Assembly (NCBI GenBank): GCA_016706845.1
Contig: JADJIV010000009.1
Span: 83,376-147,375 of the forward strand
Reading direction: 5' to 3'
Length of the DNA: 64,000 nt
DNA from: PNOJ01 sp016706845
GTDB taxonomy: Bacteria; Krumholzibacteriota; Krumholzibacteriia; LZORAL124-64-63
A program made the position numbers and the translations under genes. Position 1 is the first letter of the stretch, and each line of letters opens with the position of its first letter. The notes beneath the pieces are model-generated. The model ran no database searches and had not been told where the DNA came from. It was given only the letters and a program-made list of their open reading frames with translations. Positions 54,767-63,660 of the stretch are shown here, in pieces.

Positions 54767-55291
54767 TCATTTCCCGGCCGGAGGCTGCGGGCCAGGTAGC
54801 GGCGACAGGTGCTCGTGAACCGCCACCCATTTGCCGCCACGTCGATGGAAGACGATGGTCTCACGCTCCTGCGCGGTGCTTGGGCCCTGCTTCGTAGACA
54901 GCTCCGTCCGGACCGAATGGGTGAACACCGCGACTTCGCCAAGGACCTGTACGTGCTGATCCGTGGAAATGCAGGAGCGGACGCGGAACCCGTCTTCCTT
55001 CTCCCAGGTCGCCCACTCGGCTTCGTACTCCGCGCGCGTGTTGAGTCGCTTCGGCGAGGTGTGAACGACGAACGTGGCGTCCGGTGCGAAATGAGAAAAG
55101 TACGTCGCCGGGTCGTGGCGCCCGAACGCTTCCACGATGGCCGCCGCGGCGGCGGTCACTTCGCGCAGCGCATCCGCTGCAACGGGATCTGCCGTCGGGG
55201 CGGCAGCCTGCCGCCCAACGGCAAGGACTGCGCGTCGACGCTGCCCCGTCGCCATCAGCATCACGGACATAAGCAGTGCGATCGGTTTCAT
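54767..55291 (-). CDS. Secreted NTF2/SnoaL-like protein
   Basis: A 174-residue protein with a probable signal peptide (MKPIALLMSVMLMATG) and an NTF2-like fold: IVEAFGRHDPATYFSHFAPD, ATFVVHTSPKRLNTRAEYEA, VAVFTHSVRTELS and RRGGKWVAVHEHLSPLP. It resembles DUF4440 or SnoaL-like proteins. The function, whether enzyme or binding protein, is unknown. The start has a GGAG site. Confidence 0.75.
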   Translation of the reverse strand: MKPIALLMSVMLMATGQRRRAVLAVGRQAAAPTADPVAADALREVTAAAAAIVEAFGRHDPATYFSHFAPDATFVVHTSPKRLNTRAEYEAEWATWEKEDGFRVRSCISTDQHVQVLGEVAVFTHSVRTELSTKQGPSTAQERETIVFHRRGGKWVAVHEHLSPLPGPQPPAGK

Positions 55292-55342
55292 CGGCGGTCT
55301 CCGAGTCGATTCTGATGGATGGGCGGCGAGGCGTGTCGTGAC

Positions 55343-55382
55343 GCCCAACACCGGCTTCACCTGCAACGTCGGTTGGTGCGGA
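55343..55382 (-). repeat. Half attC-like site next to the IS element
   Basis: On the gene strand this ends GGTGAAGCC (complement of 55353-55361) then GTTGGGC (complement of 55343-55349), a perfect G-TTRRRY core box with an inner arm. It is the same inner arm and close spacing as in the site at 62415-62479. The other half of the palindrome is not recognisable; the IS21-type element starts 6 bases further on and may have broken it. Confidence 0.5.
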
Positions 55383-55387
55383 CCCGG

Positions 55388-55471
55388 TGCGTATTCAGTG
55401 ATTTCGGCCACCCATTCCGATCGATTCCGGCCGCCCATTACGGCCACCTGTTCCGCCGCATTCCGGCCACC
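55388..55471. repeat. Left-end transposase-site array of the IS
   Basis: Three to four copies of a GGCCAC(CC)ATTCCGAT-type unit, spaced about 20-25 bases, in the orientation opposite to the right-end array. Confidence 0.7.
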
Positions 55472-55519
55472 CCCGGGCGTAGCGACCGGGGGGTTCGTTC
55501 GGCCCTTCCCGCGGTTCGG

Positions 55520-56220
55520 TCAACGTTTCTCCTCCTTCTTCCGCAGGGACTCGCCGGCCAGCTCGATCTTTGCGTTGTGGATCCCCGGTCCAGGATCGCG
55601 TCGGCCAGCGTCGGGTCATCCAGGTACTGGTGCCGGGCGCCGACCGGCGCTGGCTCGTGATCAGGGTCGGACGGGCCTGGTAACGGTCATCCAGGACCTC
55701 GAGCAGATCGCGTCGATTCTCCGGCGTCAGTGGCGCCGGCCCATCGTCAGCACCAGCGGTCCGCGCGCGAGCGGCCGGCTGCTCGGTAGCTGCCGTCGGC
55801 CCTGGCGATCTCCAGATCGTGGCATAGCCGCGGCGGGCGCTGGTCCGCCCGCAGTCCGTGGCGGCACGCCTGCTGCGCCAGGCGCACCCGGTACGTCTTG
55901 CCACGCCGGTGGGGCCGGTGATCACCACGTTCAGGTGCGCTGCGATCCACTGGCACGACGCCGGGCGGCTCAGCGACTTGCCCAGGCCGCGCCGGCTGCG
56001 GTAGTCGATGTCCTCCATGCGGGCCGGCGGCCGCAGCCGCCTGCGTCAGCCGGGTCTTCAGGCGCCGGTTCGCCCGGGCCGCTCCTCCCGGTCCAGCAGG
56101 CCTGGGCGGTCTTCGAAGCTCGGGTCGGCCACGTCCGGGGTCCGCAGCTGATCGCGGGCCGTCGGCCATCCGGCCAGCTGCAGTTCCCGCAGCTTCTCCA
56201 CCGTCGGATGGATCAACGGC
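55520..56220 (-). pseudogene. istB: istB ATPase remnant of IS21-family element
   Basis: Pieces of the AAA+ helper of IS21 transposition lie in several frames: ELQLAGWPTARDQLR near 56190, the VVITGPTGV(G)KTY Walker-A region near 55905, and LLEVLDDRYQARPTLITSQ near 55690. The end reads HNAKIELAGESLRKKEEKR with the stop at 55520-55522. Several frame changes break the gene. Confidence 0.75.
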
Positions 56221-56224
56221 GCCC

Positions 56225-57640
56225 TCCTTCGGCGACGACGGCAACACCGGCGCAGTCAGCGCCCGGATGTTCTCGTGCTCGATCGCCGGCGTCGCGCCGC
56301 GCCCGCCGGTTGGCGGTCCAGGCCGCTCTAGGATCGGGCCAGACTCCTGCTGCGGGCGCCGGTCGCCAGGCCCCTCCGGGCCGCCTCCAGGCGCTCGTTG
56401 CCGTACCCTTGCCCAGACGCATCGCCAGGCACGAACGATAGCCCTGCTGGTGGGGGCGGCTCGCGATGATCCGCGTCGCCACCGCCGAGACCGCCGCCGG
56501 CCTCGCCTGCCCAGCGCACCACCCGCTCCGGCGTCCGCTCGCGTACGGCGATGGTGGTCCGGCAGTGCTGCGGCAGCGTCGTGAGCGGCCCTGCTGGTGG
56601 CTGCGCACGCGGCGGCCCCCCGCCGGCCGCGGTGCACACCTCCACCGTCGTGGCGGTCACGCGCCTCGCAGCGCAGGCCGCCAGCTGATACGGCACCAGG
56701 AGTGCTTGCCACGGCCGCGTGGTAGTCGATGTGCCCCGCCTTCGACCACTCGGCGTACTCGTGGGGCGGCTCGGCGGCGGCCGTAGCGCCGGCCGGTCCA
56801 GCTCCTCCCACTGCGCCGGCTGCCGGCCAGCTCGGAACGGCGTTGTTCGCGCCTCCAGAAGCTCCCCGATCATCTGGTTCAGCTCCGCTGGGGAAGGCGT
56901 CCGGTGCGCAGCCGCGCCAGGATCCGCGCTCGCCAACACCCCGGCTTCGGCCTTCGCCTTGTCCTTCGGACGGCACACCCGGCCGGCCACCGCCACCCCA
57001 TGTGGCTGGCCATCTCTGGTACGTCGGGTTCAGGTCAGGCTCAGGTGCGGGCTCGTCACCGGATTTCAAGTTGTCAGGGACCGCCCCGGCACCCCGCCCA
57101 GGTACTGCGCGCCCGACGTGGGACGCGATCCATCCGGCACGCCGTCCACGTCGCTTCGGTACGTGTAGTTGCGGCCCCCACCGCGACGAGCCTGAGCCTG
57201 TCGGATCTCGCCCGTCTCGCGGTCGACCACCGGCACCGTCGGACCCGCGTAGTCGATGAACAGCTTCTCCGCCCGGTGCGTCTGGCGCATACCAGATCCG
57301 CCGACCCCGCCACTGGCCGTACAGATCGCAGAACCGGCTGTACTGGTGACCTTCAGGGTGAACCGCCGTGCTCCTGCACAGGGAACAGCGTCACGCCCTT
57401 GTGGCGCTTCGGCTCCAGATGAAGCTGGGCCCAGTCCGGCTGGGGCCGCTGCTCCGGCGACAGCGACGGCGACGGCAACCGGCCTCAACCGCGTCGTCCA
57501 TCTCCTGGGCCGATGGCCAGCTCAGGCCCCCCGCCGACAACCGCGGTACTCTGCACCGTGCTGCGAGCGATGCCGCGGCTGTGGGCGATGACCCGATTGC
57601 TCAGACCACACCCTGCTTTAACCTCAAGACCTCTTTGATC
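56225..57640 (-). pseudogene. istA: istA transposase remnant of IS21-family element
   Basis: The DDE transposase survives in pieces: KEVLRLKQGV then GIARSTVQS near 57600, KLFIDYAGPTVPVVDRETGE with IRQAQ near 57230, LNPTYQ with DKAKAEAGVL near 57010-56930, and a FRAGRQ / EELDRPALRP segment near 56830. Many frame changes and early stops make it inactive. Confidence 0.75.
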
Positions 57641-57740
57641 TACGCGGACAACCGCTCTCTGGGCACCTCGGCTCCTTCGGCTCGGCGTGGCGAAAGAGGA
57701 CGGACCCGCGGGGGCCGCGTCGCTACCCCGGCTCCCAGCG

Positions 57741-57858
57741 GGTGGCCGATTTGCGTCGGAATCGGTGGCCGGGTGGATCGGAATGGGTGGCCGATTTCGA
57801 TCGGAATGGGTGGCCGAAATGGATCGGAATCAGTGGCCGATTTCAGTCGGAATACGCA
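57741..57858. repeat. Right-end transposase-site array of the IS
   Basis: Four to five tandem copies of a 22-26 base unit containing GGTGGCCGATTT...ATCGGAAT, mirrored by the left-end array. Confidence 0.75.
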
Positions 57859-58085
57859 CCCGGCGCCAAATCATGAACGAGCGGGGCCCAGCCGCAGGCG
57901 GCGACAGCCACCACGACCGGAACGGCCGCCAGCACCCGCGGAGCCGCGTATCCCGGAGATTCTACCACTCCGGGCCGGGCGGCTGCCAGTTCTTCGCAAA
58001 GCCGGGGATGATGCACATCATGAAATCAACGGACGATCATCGATTGGGGCATGGGCACGGATGGCGCGCCCACCCGCGGCCAGGC

Positions 58086-60110
58086 CTAGAAGACTGGCGT
58101 GGGCACATTCCTATCCTCGTTCGTCCCGTCGCCGAGCTGGCCATAGGTGTTGATTCCCCACGCCCAGAGCGTGCCGTCGGTCTGGATGGCGACGGTGTAA
58201 CCATGCAGCAAGCTCCCATCGAGCACGCCTCCGGTCGCCACCGAGGCCCAATTGGTGTCGGTGCCGATCCGGGTCGGAGTGCTCCTAGGGGCGTTCGTCC
58301 CGTCGCCGAGCTGGCCATAGCCGTTGAATCCCCACGCCCAGAGCGTGCCGTCGGTCTGACGGGCAACGGCATACCAGTTTCCCGCCGTTACCGAGGCCCA
58401 GGTGTCGGCGGTACCGATCCTGGTCGGGGCGTAGTAGGCGCCGCCGCCCGTCCCGTCGCCTAGCTGATCATACTCGTTGTGTCCCCACGCCCAGAGCGTG
58501 CCGTCGGTCTGGCGGGCCAGGGTGTGCAGGCTTCCCACCGACACGGAGGCCCAGATGTCGTCGACGCCGACCCGGATGGGAGCGTTCTTGCTGACGGTCG
58601 TCCCGTCGCCGAGCTGGCCATAGCCGTTGAATCCCCAGGCCCAGAGCGTGCCGTCGGTCCGGCGGGCAACGGTGTGGTTGTGCCCGGCCGCCACCGAGGC
58701 CCAGGTGTCGGCGGTGCCGATCCGGGTGGGGGCGTGTTTGTCGACGGTCGTCCCGTCGCCGAGCTGGCCATTGTCGTTGTGTCCCCACGCCCACAGCGTG
58801 CCATCGTCCTGGATGGCGACGGTGTACGAGCCTCCGGCCGTCACCGAGGCCCAGGTGGTGGCGGTGCCGATTTGGGTGGGGGTGGGCTGGGCGACGGTGG
58901 TCCCGTCGCCGAGCTGGCCGGCGGCGTTGTATCCCCACGCCCAGAGCGTGCCGTCGGTCTGGAGAGCGACGGTGTGGCTTCTTCCGGCCGCCACCGAGGC
59001 CCAGTTGGTGTCGGTGCCGATCCTGGTCGGGGTGTTCTTGTCGACGGAGGTCCCGTCGCCGAGATAGCCGCTATATCCCCACGCCCAGAGCGAGCCGTCG
59101 GTCTTGATGGCAACCGTGTGGATGTTTCCGGCAGAAACGGACCTCCAGCCGCCTCCCGTGGTCACCGTCAGCTCCGCGTCGTCGGAAATCGCCCCCGACG
59201 CGGCGGTGATCGTCGTCACGCCGGCCGCGATCCCGGTGGCGAGGCCGGTGGCGGCGTTGATGATCGCCACCGTGGGCGTGCCGGAAGTCCAGGTGACGGA
59301 GGACGTGATATCCGCCGTGCTGCCGTCGGAATAGGAGCCGGTGGCCGTGAATTGGCTCGCGCTCGCGACGGCGACGCTGGTGCTGGCAGGCGTGACGGCG
59401 ATGGCGGCGAGCGTCCGCGCGAAGGTGATGTCGCTGATGTCGATGTCGGGATCGAGAAGGATCGGCGTGCCGTCTTCCGCGAGCGTGATGGTGACGACTG
59501 AGTTCAGATCGCCACCCAGAAAATCGAAGCTGACGTGCAAGGCATCCAGCATGCCGTCGATACCGGAGCCGTCGGCGCTGAACGGGGTGGTGAGGAAATC
59601 GTACTCGGTGTAATCGACGCCTGCGTCGGTGAACAGGCTTTGCAGGTTGGCGTTCACGATCGCCTGCGCCGCCAGCATCCCGGCTTCGTCGAGTTGCGCC
59701 GAGCTGGGCGCCCAGTTGGCGAACACGCCGCCGAGGTTGTCGGCGAGGCTGGAGAGGAGCAACGCCAGCGTGGTGAGCGGCGTGATGTTGGCGATGTCGC
59801 CCTCGGCGTCGGCCCAGGAGTAGAGCACGGTGCCGGCGCCATCGGTGGCACTCAGCAGGATCGGGAAGGTCAGCCCCATCGCATCGAGCGTGTAAACGCC
59901 GCCCCCGCCGCTGACGGTGTTGGCCATCGCGCCATTGGCGCCCACGGCGGTGATCGCGCCGCTCAGCGGCGCGCCGACGGCGACGGTGCCGCTGACCGTG
60001 GCGGTGGGTGTCGGCGTGCCGCTGCCGCCGCCGCCCCCGCAACCAGAGACGAGAACGGACAGCGCCAGGACCAGCCAACGCCCAATCCACACTCTTGTTG
60101 TTCTTTGCAC
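58086..60110 (-). CDS. RCC1-repeat lipoprotein with Ig-like (BIG2) domain
   Basis: A 674-residue lipoprotein (LALSVLVSGC lipobox, then a glycine run). It starts with a segment like a carboxypeptidase-regulatory fold (TVSGTVAVGAPLSGAITAVG) and a helical domain. A BIG2-type Ig domain follows (IAVTPASTSVAVASASQFTA, ATGIAAGVTTITAASG). Seven RCC1-type repeats come last, each about 50 residues with HTVALQTDGTLWAWG and GQLGDGT, together forming a seven-bladed propeller. Surface binding is likely. A GTG start is used; the gene ends just beyond the IS. Confidence 0.88.
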   Translation of the reverse strand: MQRTTRVWIGRWLVLALSVLVSGCGGGGGSGTPTPTATVSGTVAVGAPLSGAITAVGANGAMANTVSGGGGVYTLDAMGLTFPILLSATDGAGTVLYSWADAEGDIANITPLTTLALLLSSLADNLGGVFANWAPSSAQLDEAGMLAAQAIVNANLQSLFTDAGVDYTEYDFLTTPFSADGSGIDGMLDALHVSFDFLGGDLNSVVTITLAEDGTPILLDPDIDISDITFARTLAAIAVTPASTSVAVASASQFTATGSYSDGSTADITSSVTWTSGTPTVAIINAATGLATGIAAGVTTITAASGAISDDAELTVTTGGGWRSVSAGNIHTVAIKTDGSLWAWGYSGYLGDGTSVDKNTPTRIGTDTNWASVAAGRSHTVALQTDGTLWAWGYNAAGQLGDGTTVAQPTPTQIGTATTWASVTAGGSYTVAIQDDGTLWAWGHNDNGQLGDGTTVDKHAPTRIGTADTWASVAAGHNHTVARRTDGTLWAWGFNGYGQLGDGTTVSKNAPIRVGVDDIWASVSVGSLHTLARQTDGTLWAWGHNEYDQLGDGTGGGAYYAPTRIGTADTWASVTAGNWYAVARQTDGTLWAWGFNGYGQLGDGTNAPRSTPTRIGTDTNWASVATGGVLDGSLLHGYTVAIQTDGTLWAWGINTYGQLGDGTNEDRNVPTPVF

Positions 60111-60284
60111 GGGAAACGACCTTCCATATCTGCCGGTGTTCGCGATGCGGATTGGAGCGTGGTGAGATTTCCATCACCAGGCGGGCTGCGAGCCCTCTGA
60201 GCGCATGACATCGGACAACTTCAGTTTGAAGTCATGCGGAATCGCCAGTCAAGACCATATTAGTCATGATTTATCTTATGGTAT

Positions 60285-60693
60285 TTAAATCAGTTGAGGC
60301 GAGGCGGCGGCGAGATACCTCGCTCCCGCGTCCATCACCCGGGCGCCGCAGAGAAACAGCGAGGTCCGTCGCTTCAGGCCCGTGTCGTTTCGGGCCAGCG
60401 CTCGTACCCCCGCATCGGTCAACATCGTCTGCTGGAGGTTGAGCGGGGTCGGAGAGCCACGCCGCGCCTGCATCGGAAACGGGCTCGCGGCTGAGGTCGA
60501 GTTCCGTGACCCGGGCAAACTCCGCCGTGCCGAGCGCCGTGCCCGCAGGGAGGTTGAGATGCTCGCATATCTTGCCTTCGATCAGTGCGCGCTCCGCGGC
60601 GTTGACCGCCGGCTGCCCGGGCGTCGCCCAGCTGCGTGCAGGCTCGCACCCGTATCCCGCAATACCGACGGCCAGCATCACCAGGTGATGCAC
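60285..60693 (-). pseudogene. Broken leucine-rich-repeat lipoprotein
   Basis: A possible signal and lipobox (VMLAVGIAGYGC) near 60690 is followed by AAERALIEGKICEHLNLPAG and an LRR-like part (ARVTELDLSREPVSDAGAAW). After a frame change near 60440 further LRRs appear (LNLQQTMLTDAGVRALARND, VMDAGARYLAAASPQLI). Only one to two repeats are intact. Function is lost or unknown. Confidence 0.5.
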
Positions 60694-60828
60694 TCCCAGT
60701 TGCCGTCGAATTCGTGTCGTGGATGGGCCGGACCAGCGAGATGGAGCCCGCCCCAATATTTGGCGGGCCCTGTTCATTCCGGTTCTGTCGTGACTTGTCG
60801 GTCGCATTTCTACCTTGCTCATCGGTGA

Positions 60829-61001
60829 CCCTTCTTCCGCGCCGCGATGCAATACGATGAGCACCCGGCCGGCCTGGTGGCGCGCCGCTGCTTCGCTGAT
60901 GAGCGGAATGAATCCCCGCCGAGACCCACCTGCCTCCGCCATTCTCGACTCCTGCCATGGGATAGATAAGAAACGGCGAATCGCATCCTCTCCGGATCGT
61001 C
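60829..61001 (-). pseudogene. Fragment of a lipoprotein gene related to the one at 49292
   Basis: Two pieces in different frames match the lipoprotein at 49292-50011: PERMRFAVSYLSHGRSREW with GGDSFRS near 60910-61000, and GFIPLISEAAARHQAGRVLI near 60840-60910. The start and the second half of the gene are missing. It begins directly after the nitrilase-like gene's stop. Confidence 0.65.
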
Positions 61002-61003
61002 AC

Positions 61004-61801
61004 CTACATCGGCGAGGTCCGGCACCGCGTGGCGAGCAATCCGGTGGCAGCGCTGAGGTCCAAGTCGGCCACGAGCAAGCCCGCTTGCCCGTACGGCTGA
61101 AAGCACTGCAGCGTGCCGTCCGGACGCGCGACCGCCGACGTGGTCCCGGAGCCCTCGCTCGCGCAGTTCACCGATGCGACGTAGCACGTGTTCTCGGCTG
61201 CCCGACACAAGACCGCCTTCTCATGGAACGTGTTGGCGGGATCGGCGAAGGTGACGGGTCGATAGCTTCCGGGCTCGGCGACGTGCGCATGCGGGTGAAA
61301 CACGATCTGCGCGCCTCGACGCGCGGCCCATCGCACCGTCTCCGGATACCTCCACCCTTCGTGACAAATCACCACTCCGAAGGTCAGCGGGCCGGCGGTG
61401 AAGACTCGACGTTCCGAGCCGAAGGCAGGATAAATGGCATCCTCCGACGGGTCGATCTGCACCTTCTCTTGCCAGCCGGCGATCGTGCCGTCCGGATTGA
61501 TCACACAGGCGGCGATCTGCAGGCCGCGCTCGGTCACGCGCTCGGTGCCCAAGATGACTGTGATGTTGGCGAGCTCGGCGGCATTCGCCACCTCGGACCA
61601 CGCCCGTTCCAAAAACTCGGGATCTGGCGGCGGCGCGGATGTGCCGGGCCAGCGATATCCGGGAATGAAACACTCGGGAAAACAGACCACGAGCGCGCCC
61701 TGTCGACCCGCTTCGGCGACCGTCGATGTCGCCAGCAGCACGGACTCCTGCGGAGTCGCAGGTACACGGACATTCGCCAGGGCGATGCGAACCGTACTCA
61801 T
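61004..61801 (-). CDS. Carbon-nitrogen hydrolase (nitrilase superfamily)
   Basis: A 265-residue enzyme with the complete Glu-Lys-Cys triad: VVCFPECFIPGY (Glu near residue 44), GWQEKVQIDP (Lys), and GVVICHEGWRYPE (Cys). The family also shows FHPHAHVAEPGSYRP and the CYVASVNCASEGSG end. Members hydrolyse amides or nitriles; the substrate is unknown. No clear ribosome site is seen before the ATG. Confidence 0.88.
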   Translation of the reverse strand: MSTVRIALANVRVPATPQESVLLATSTVAEAGRQGALVVCFPECFIPGYRWPGTSAPPPDPEFLERAWSEVANAAELANITVILGTERVTERGLQIAACVINPDGTIAGWQEKVQIDPSEDAIYPAFGSERRVFTAGPLTFGVVICHEGWRYPETVRWAARRGAQIVFHPHAHVAEPGSYRPVTFADPANTFHEKAVLCRAAENTCYVASVNCASEGSGTTSAVARPDGTLQCFQPYGQAGLLVADLDLSAATGLLATRCRTSPM

Positions 61802-61929
61802 CTCGGCAACCACCGTTTCATTCGCACCTTGGTGGCGCAGTTCCTCGAGAACGCTTATGCGGTCGAACGTTGTGATGACCTGCACCGGCGTGGCGGCGCG
61901 GGCTCGGCCCGCAACAACCACCGCCGACT

Positions 61930-62392
61930 CTACTCCCCCTCATTGCCAAGCCCGTGCCCCCCGGCGCCGCCAGGTCCATCACGGAGCTCGGCCTGTGGTC
62001 CTCGGTCGCTGTCACGAGGCCAGAACTCGACAAGAACCGTGATCAATGTCCATACGACGAGCGTGGGACGTATCTTGTCCGGGACAAGATCCCGCCCTCC
62101 GAGCAGGACATCCATGACTTCCGGGAAGCCGAGAGCGTAAACGAGCGCAAGAACGGAATAGGAAGTGCGGCGCTTGCTTGAGGAGATGTAGAGGATCGTG
62201 ATTACAGCACTGGAGAGTCCGAGCAAGAGCAGGCCAAACTGCCCAGCTCTTGAGCCGCTCAGCCCCAGCGAGAACGAAGCCCAACACAGCACCAAAGAAG
62301 ATGTTGATGCCGCTCAGGTTGGCCTGATACTCGCCATCGGTCATTCGACCGAGCCCTGTTGCTTCGAGCAGCTTCGTCAGGCGTCCGCTCAC
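61930..62392 (-). CDS. Small membrane protein (one frameshift)
   Basis: From GTG 62392 (AAGGGGGG site) the frame gives TKLLEATGLGRMTDGEYQAN, INIFFGAVLGFVLAGAERLK. After removal of one G near 62247 (TGGGCAG) it continues QFGLLLLGLSSAVITILYI and SYSVLALVYALGFPEVMDVL. A last hydrophobic segment (TLVVWTLITVLVEFW) follows. It has three to four membrane helices and unknown function. Confidence 0.6.
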
Positions 62393-62414
62393 GGCGTCCC
62401 CCCCTTATCCCAGA

Positions 62415-62479
62415 GGCCAACGTTGGCTTCACCTGCAAGCGTGACAGACGCGACTGTCTGGTGCAAGCGCTTGTTATGT
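62415..62479 (-). repeat. Integron attC-like recombination site
   Basis: A 65-base imperfect palindrome in the spacer between two small genes. The outer boxes are GGCCAAC (62415-62421) and GTTATGT (62473-62479). The inner arms GCTTCACC (62426-62433) and GGTGCAAGC (62460-62468) pair except for one extra base, the extrahelical base expected in the L'' arm of attC. Size, arms and place right next to a gene start fit an integron attC site. No integrase gene is in the window. Confidence 0.65.
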
Positions 62480-62524
62480 TTCAACTGCAAGGCTCAGCTG
62501 GACGATCGGCGGCCCTCGAGAGAT

Positions 62525-63344
62525 TCACGGATGGAAAGCGCCGCCCACCAGACGGTACCCGAACTGAAAAGTCGAAGGCCCCAATGGGACACCGCGCGCC
62601 AACGCGTGAGTCCCCTCAAGCTTCCACGAAGAGCCTTCCGTACAGGTCTGTATTTGATGTCCAGCGAAAGCCACCGCGACAATACCGGCAACCCCGGACA
62701 GGTTGGGCGGGAAGAACGTCTGCATTCCGCTGGATCCCGCTCCTCCTGTGATCGGGCCGGTTGGAGCACATTCGGCCACGACACTCAACCCGTCGATACG
62801 AATGGATCCCGACCACTTCCCATCGGGATCTTGCCGAAGTTTCACATCTCCGTAAGTCGCGTAGTGCCCTTTGTCGCGCATATAGGCAACATACTGATTG
62901 TCCGGAAACCAGAACTCCAAGAGCAAAAACGGCTGACCGGGGTACGAGCTCGTCGACGAGTCTGACGGGGCGACGCGCGCCGCCCACAACGCAATAGCGC
63001 CGTCCTGCGGCCAGTCCGGGGCGTGTCCGTCGATCATGAATGTTCCCATTCTGACGACTTCGAGAAACGATGCCCCAAGGACCGTGCGACGGCTCTTCGG
63101 TCACGTGTTCCCCCGCCCAGCGTACGCCATCCGCGGCCAACTCCCCGATGGTGATGAACCGCAGGTTTGGGGGCAGTCGATCCGCAACCGTGGCGGGATC
63201 AAACAGGACATAGACAACAACCTCCTCTGTTTGATCCACGACCCAGTGCGTTTTAGCGCCAGCGGGAAGGGCGGGCACTTGAGCGCAGGCATCGGTGGCA
63301 ACGAATGCAGCAAGAGTCATAGCTAATAGCACGCACGCCTTCAT
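62525..63344 (-). CDS. Secreted protein of unknown family (one frameshift)
   Basis: About 272 residues after repair. A signal peptide (MKACVLLAMTLAAFVATDACA) from the ATG at 63344 (GGAAGGATGAG upstream) is followed by WVVDQTEEVVVYVLFDPATV and LPPNLRFITIGELAADGVRW. The frame changes near 63068, after which MGTFMIDGHAPDWPQDGAIA, LLLEFWFPDNQYVAYMRDKG and SGSIRIDGLSVVAECAPTG run to the stop. No family is recognised; an acetoacetate-decarboxylase-like fold is possible but not supported. Confidence 0.6.
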
Positions 63345-63660
63345 CTCATCCTTCCTTCACAGGCCGCGGTACGCCACGGCAATCGGCCCTCGTCGCGCGG
63401 TCGCCACGTCGCTCGGACGTCAACATAACAACGTGCTTCATCAGCGAAGTCGGTTTGCGCGGCGCCTGCGCAAGCAGGCGGCGTGACAGGATGTTTCGTC
63501 TGCCGCGAGCTCCGGCAAGGCATCACCACTCACCCTACCACAGTCTCGTGATGACCGATGGCTAGATCTTTCTGGCGTCGTTTCCAGCGCGATTTCCGTG
63601 TACGTGAGCGGCACTCATCTGGGCGACGAATTCCAGGGACTGACGCCAATATGCGTACGA
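63345..63660. other. 316-base stretch without a recognised gene
   Basis: It has an inverted repeat TTGCGC...GCGCAA near 63450-63470, and a weakly attC-like ATAAC...GCTTCATC...GTTTC pattern near 63425-63500. No convincing coding frame is seen. Confidence 0.4.

Larger units (their letters stand above)
55388..57858 (-). mobile_element. Decayed IS21-family insertion sequence with intact ends
   Basis: A 2471-base element bounded by inverted tips (TGCGTATTC at 55388, GAATACGCA ending 57858) and flanked by the direct repeat CCCGG (55383-55387 and 57859-57863), a 5-base target duplication. Inside both ends are arrays of a short motif (ATCGGAATGGGTGGCCG type), as the IS21 family uses for transposase binding. 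The two genes, istA then istB on the minus strand, are both broken by frameshifts. Confidence 0.85.

Noticed and set aside
58479..59501. Plus-strand frame opposite the RCC1 repeats
   Set aside because: It has periodic Arg/Pro/Val text mirroring the RCC1 repeat period. The minus strand has the lipobox and propeller repeats.
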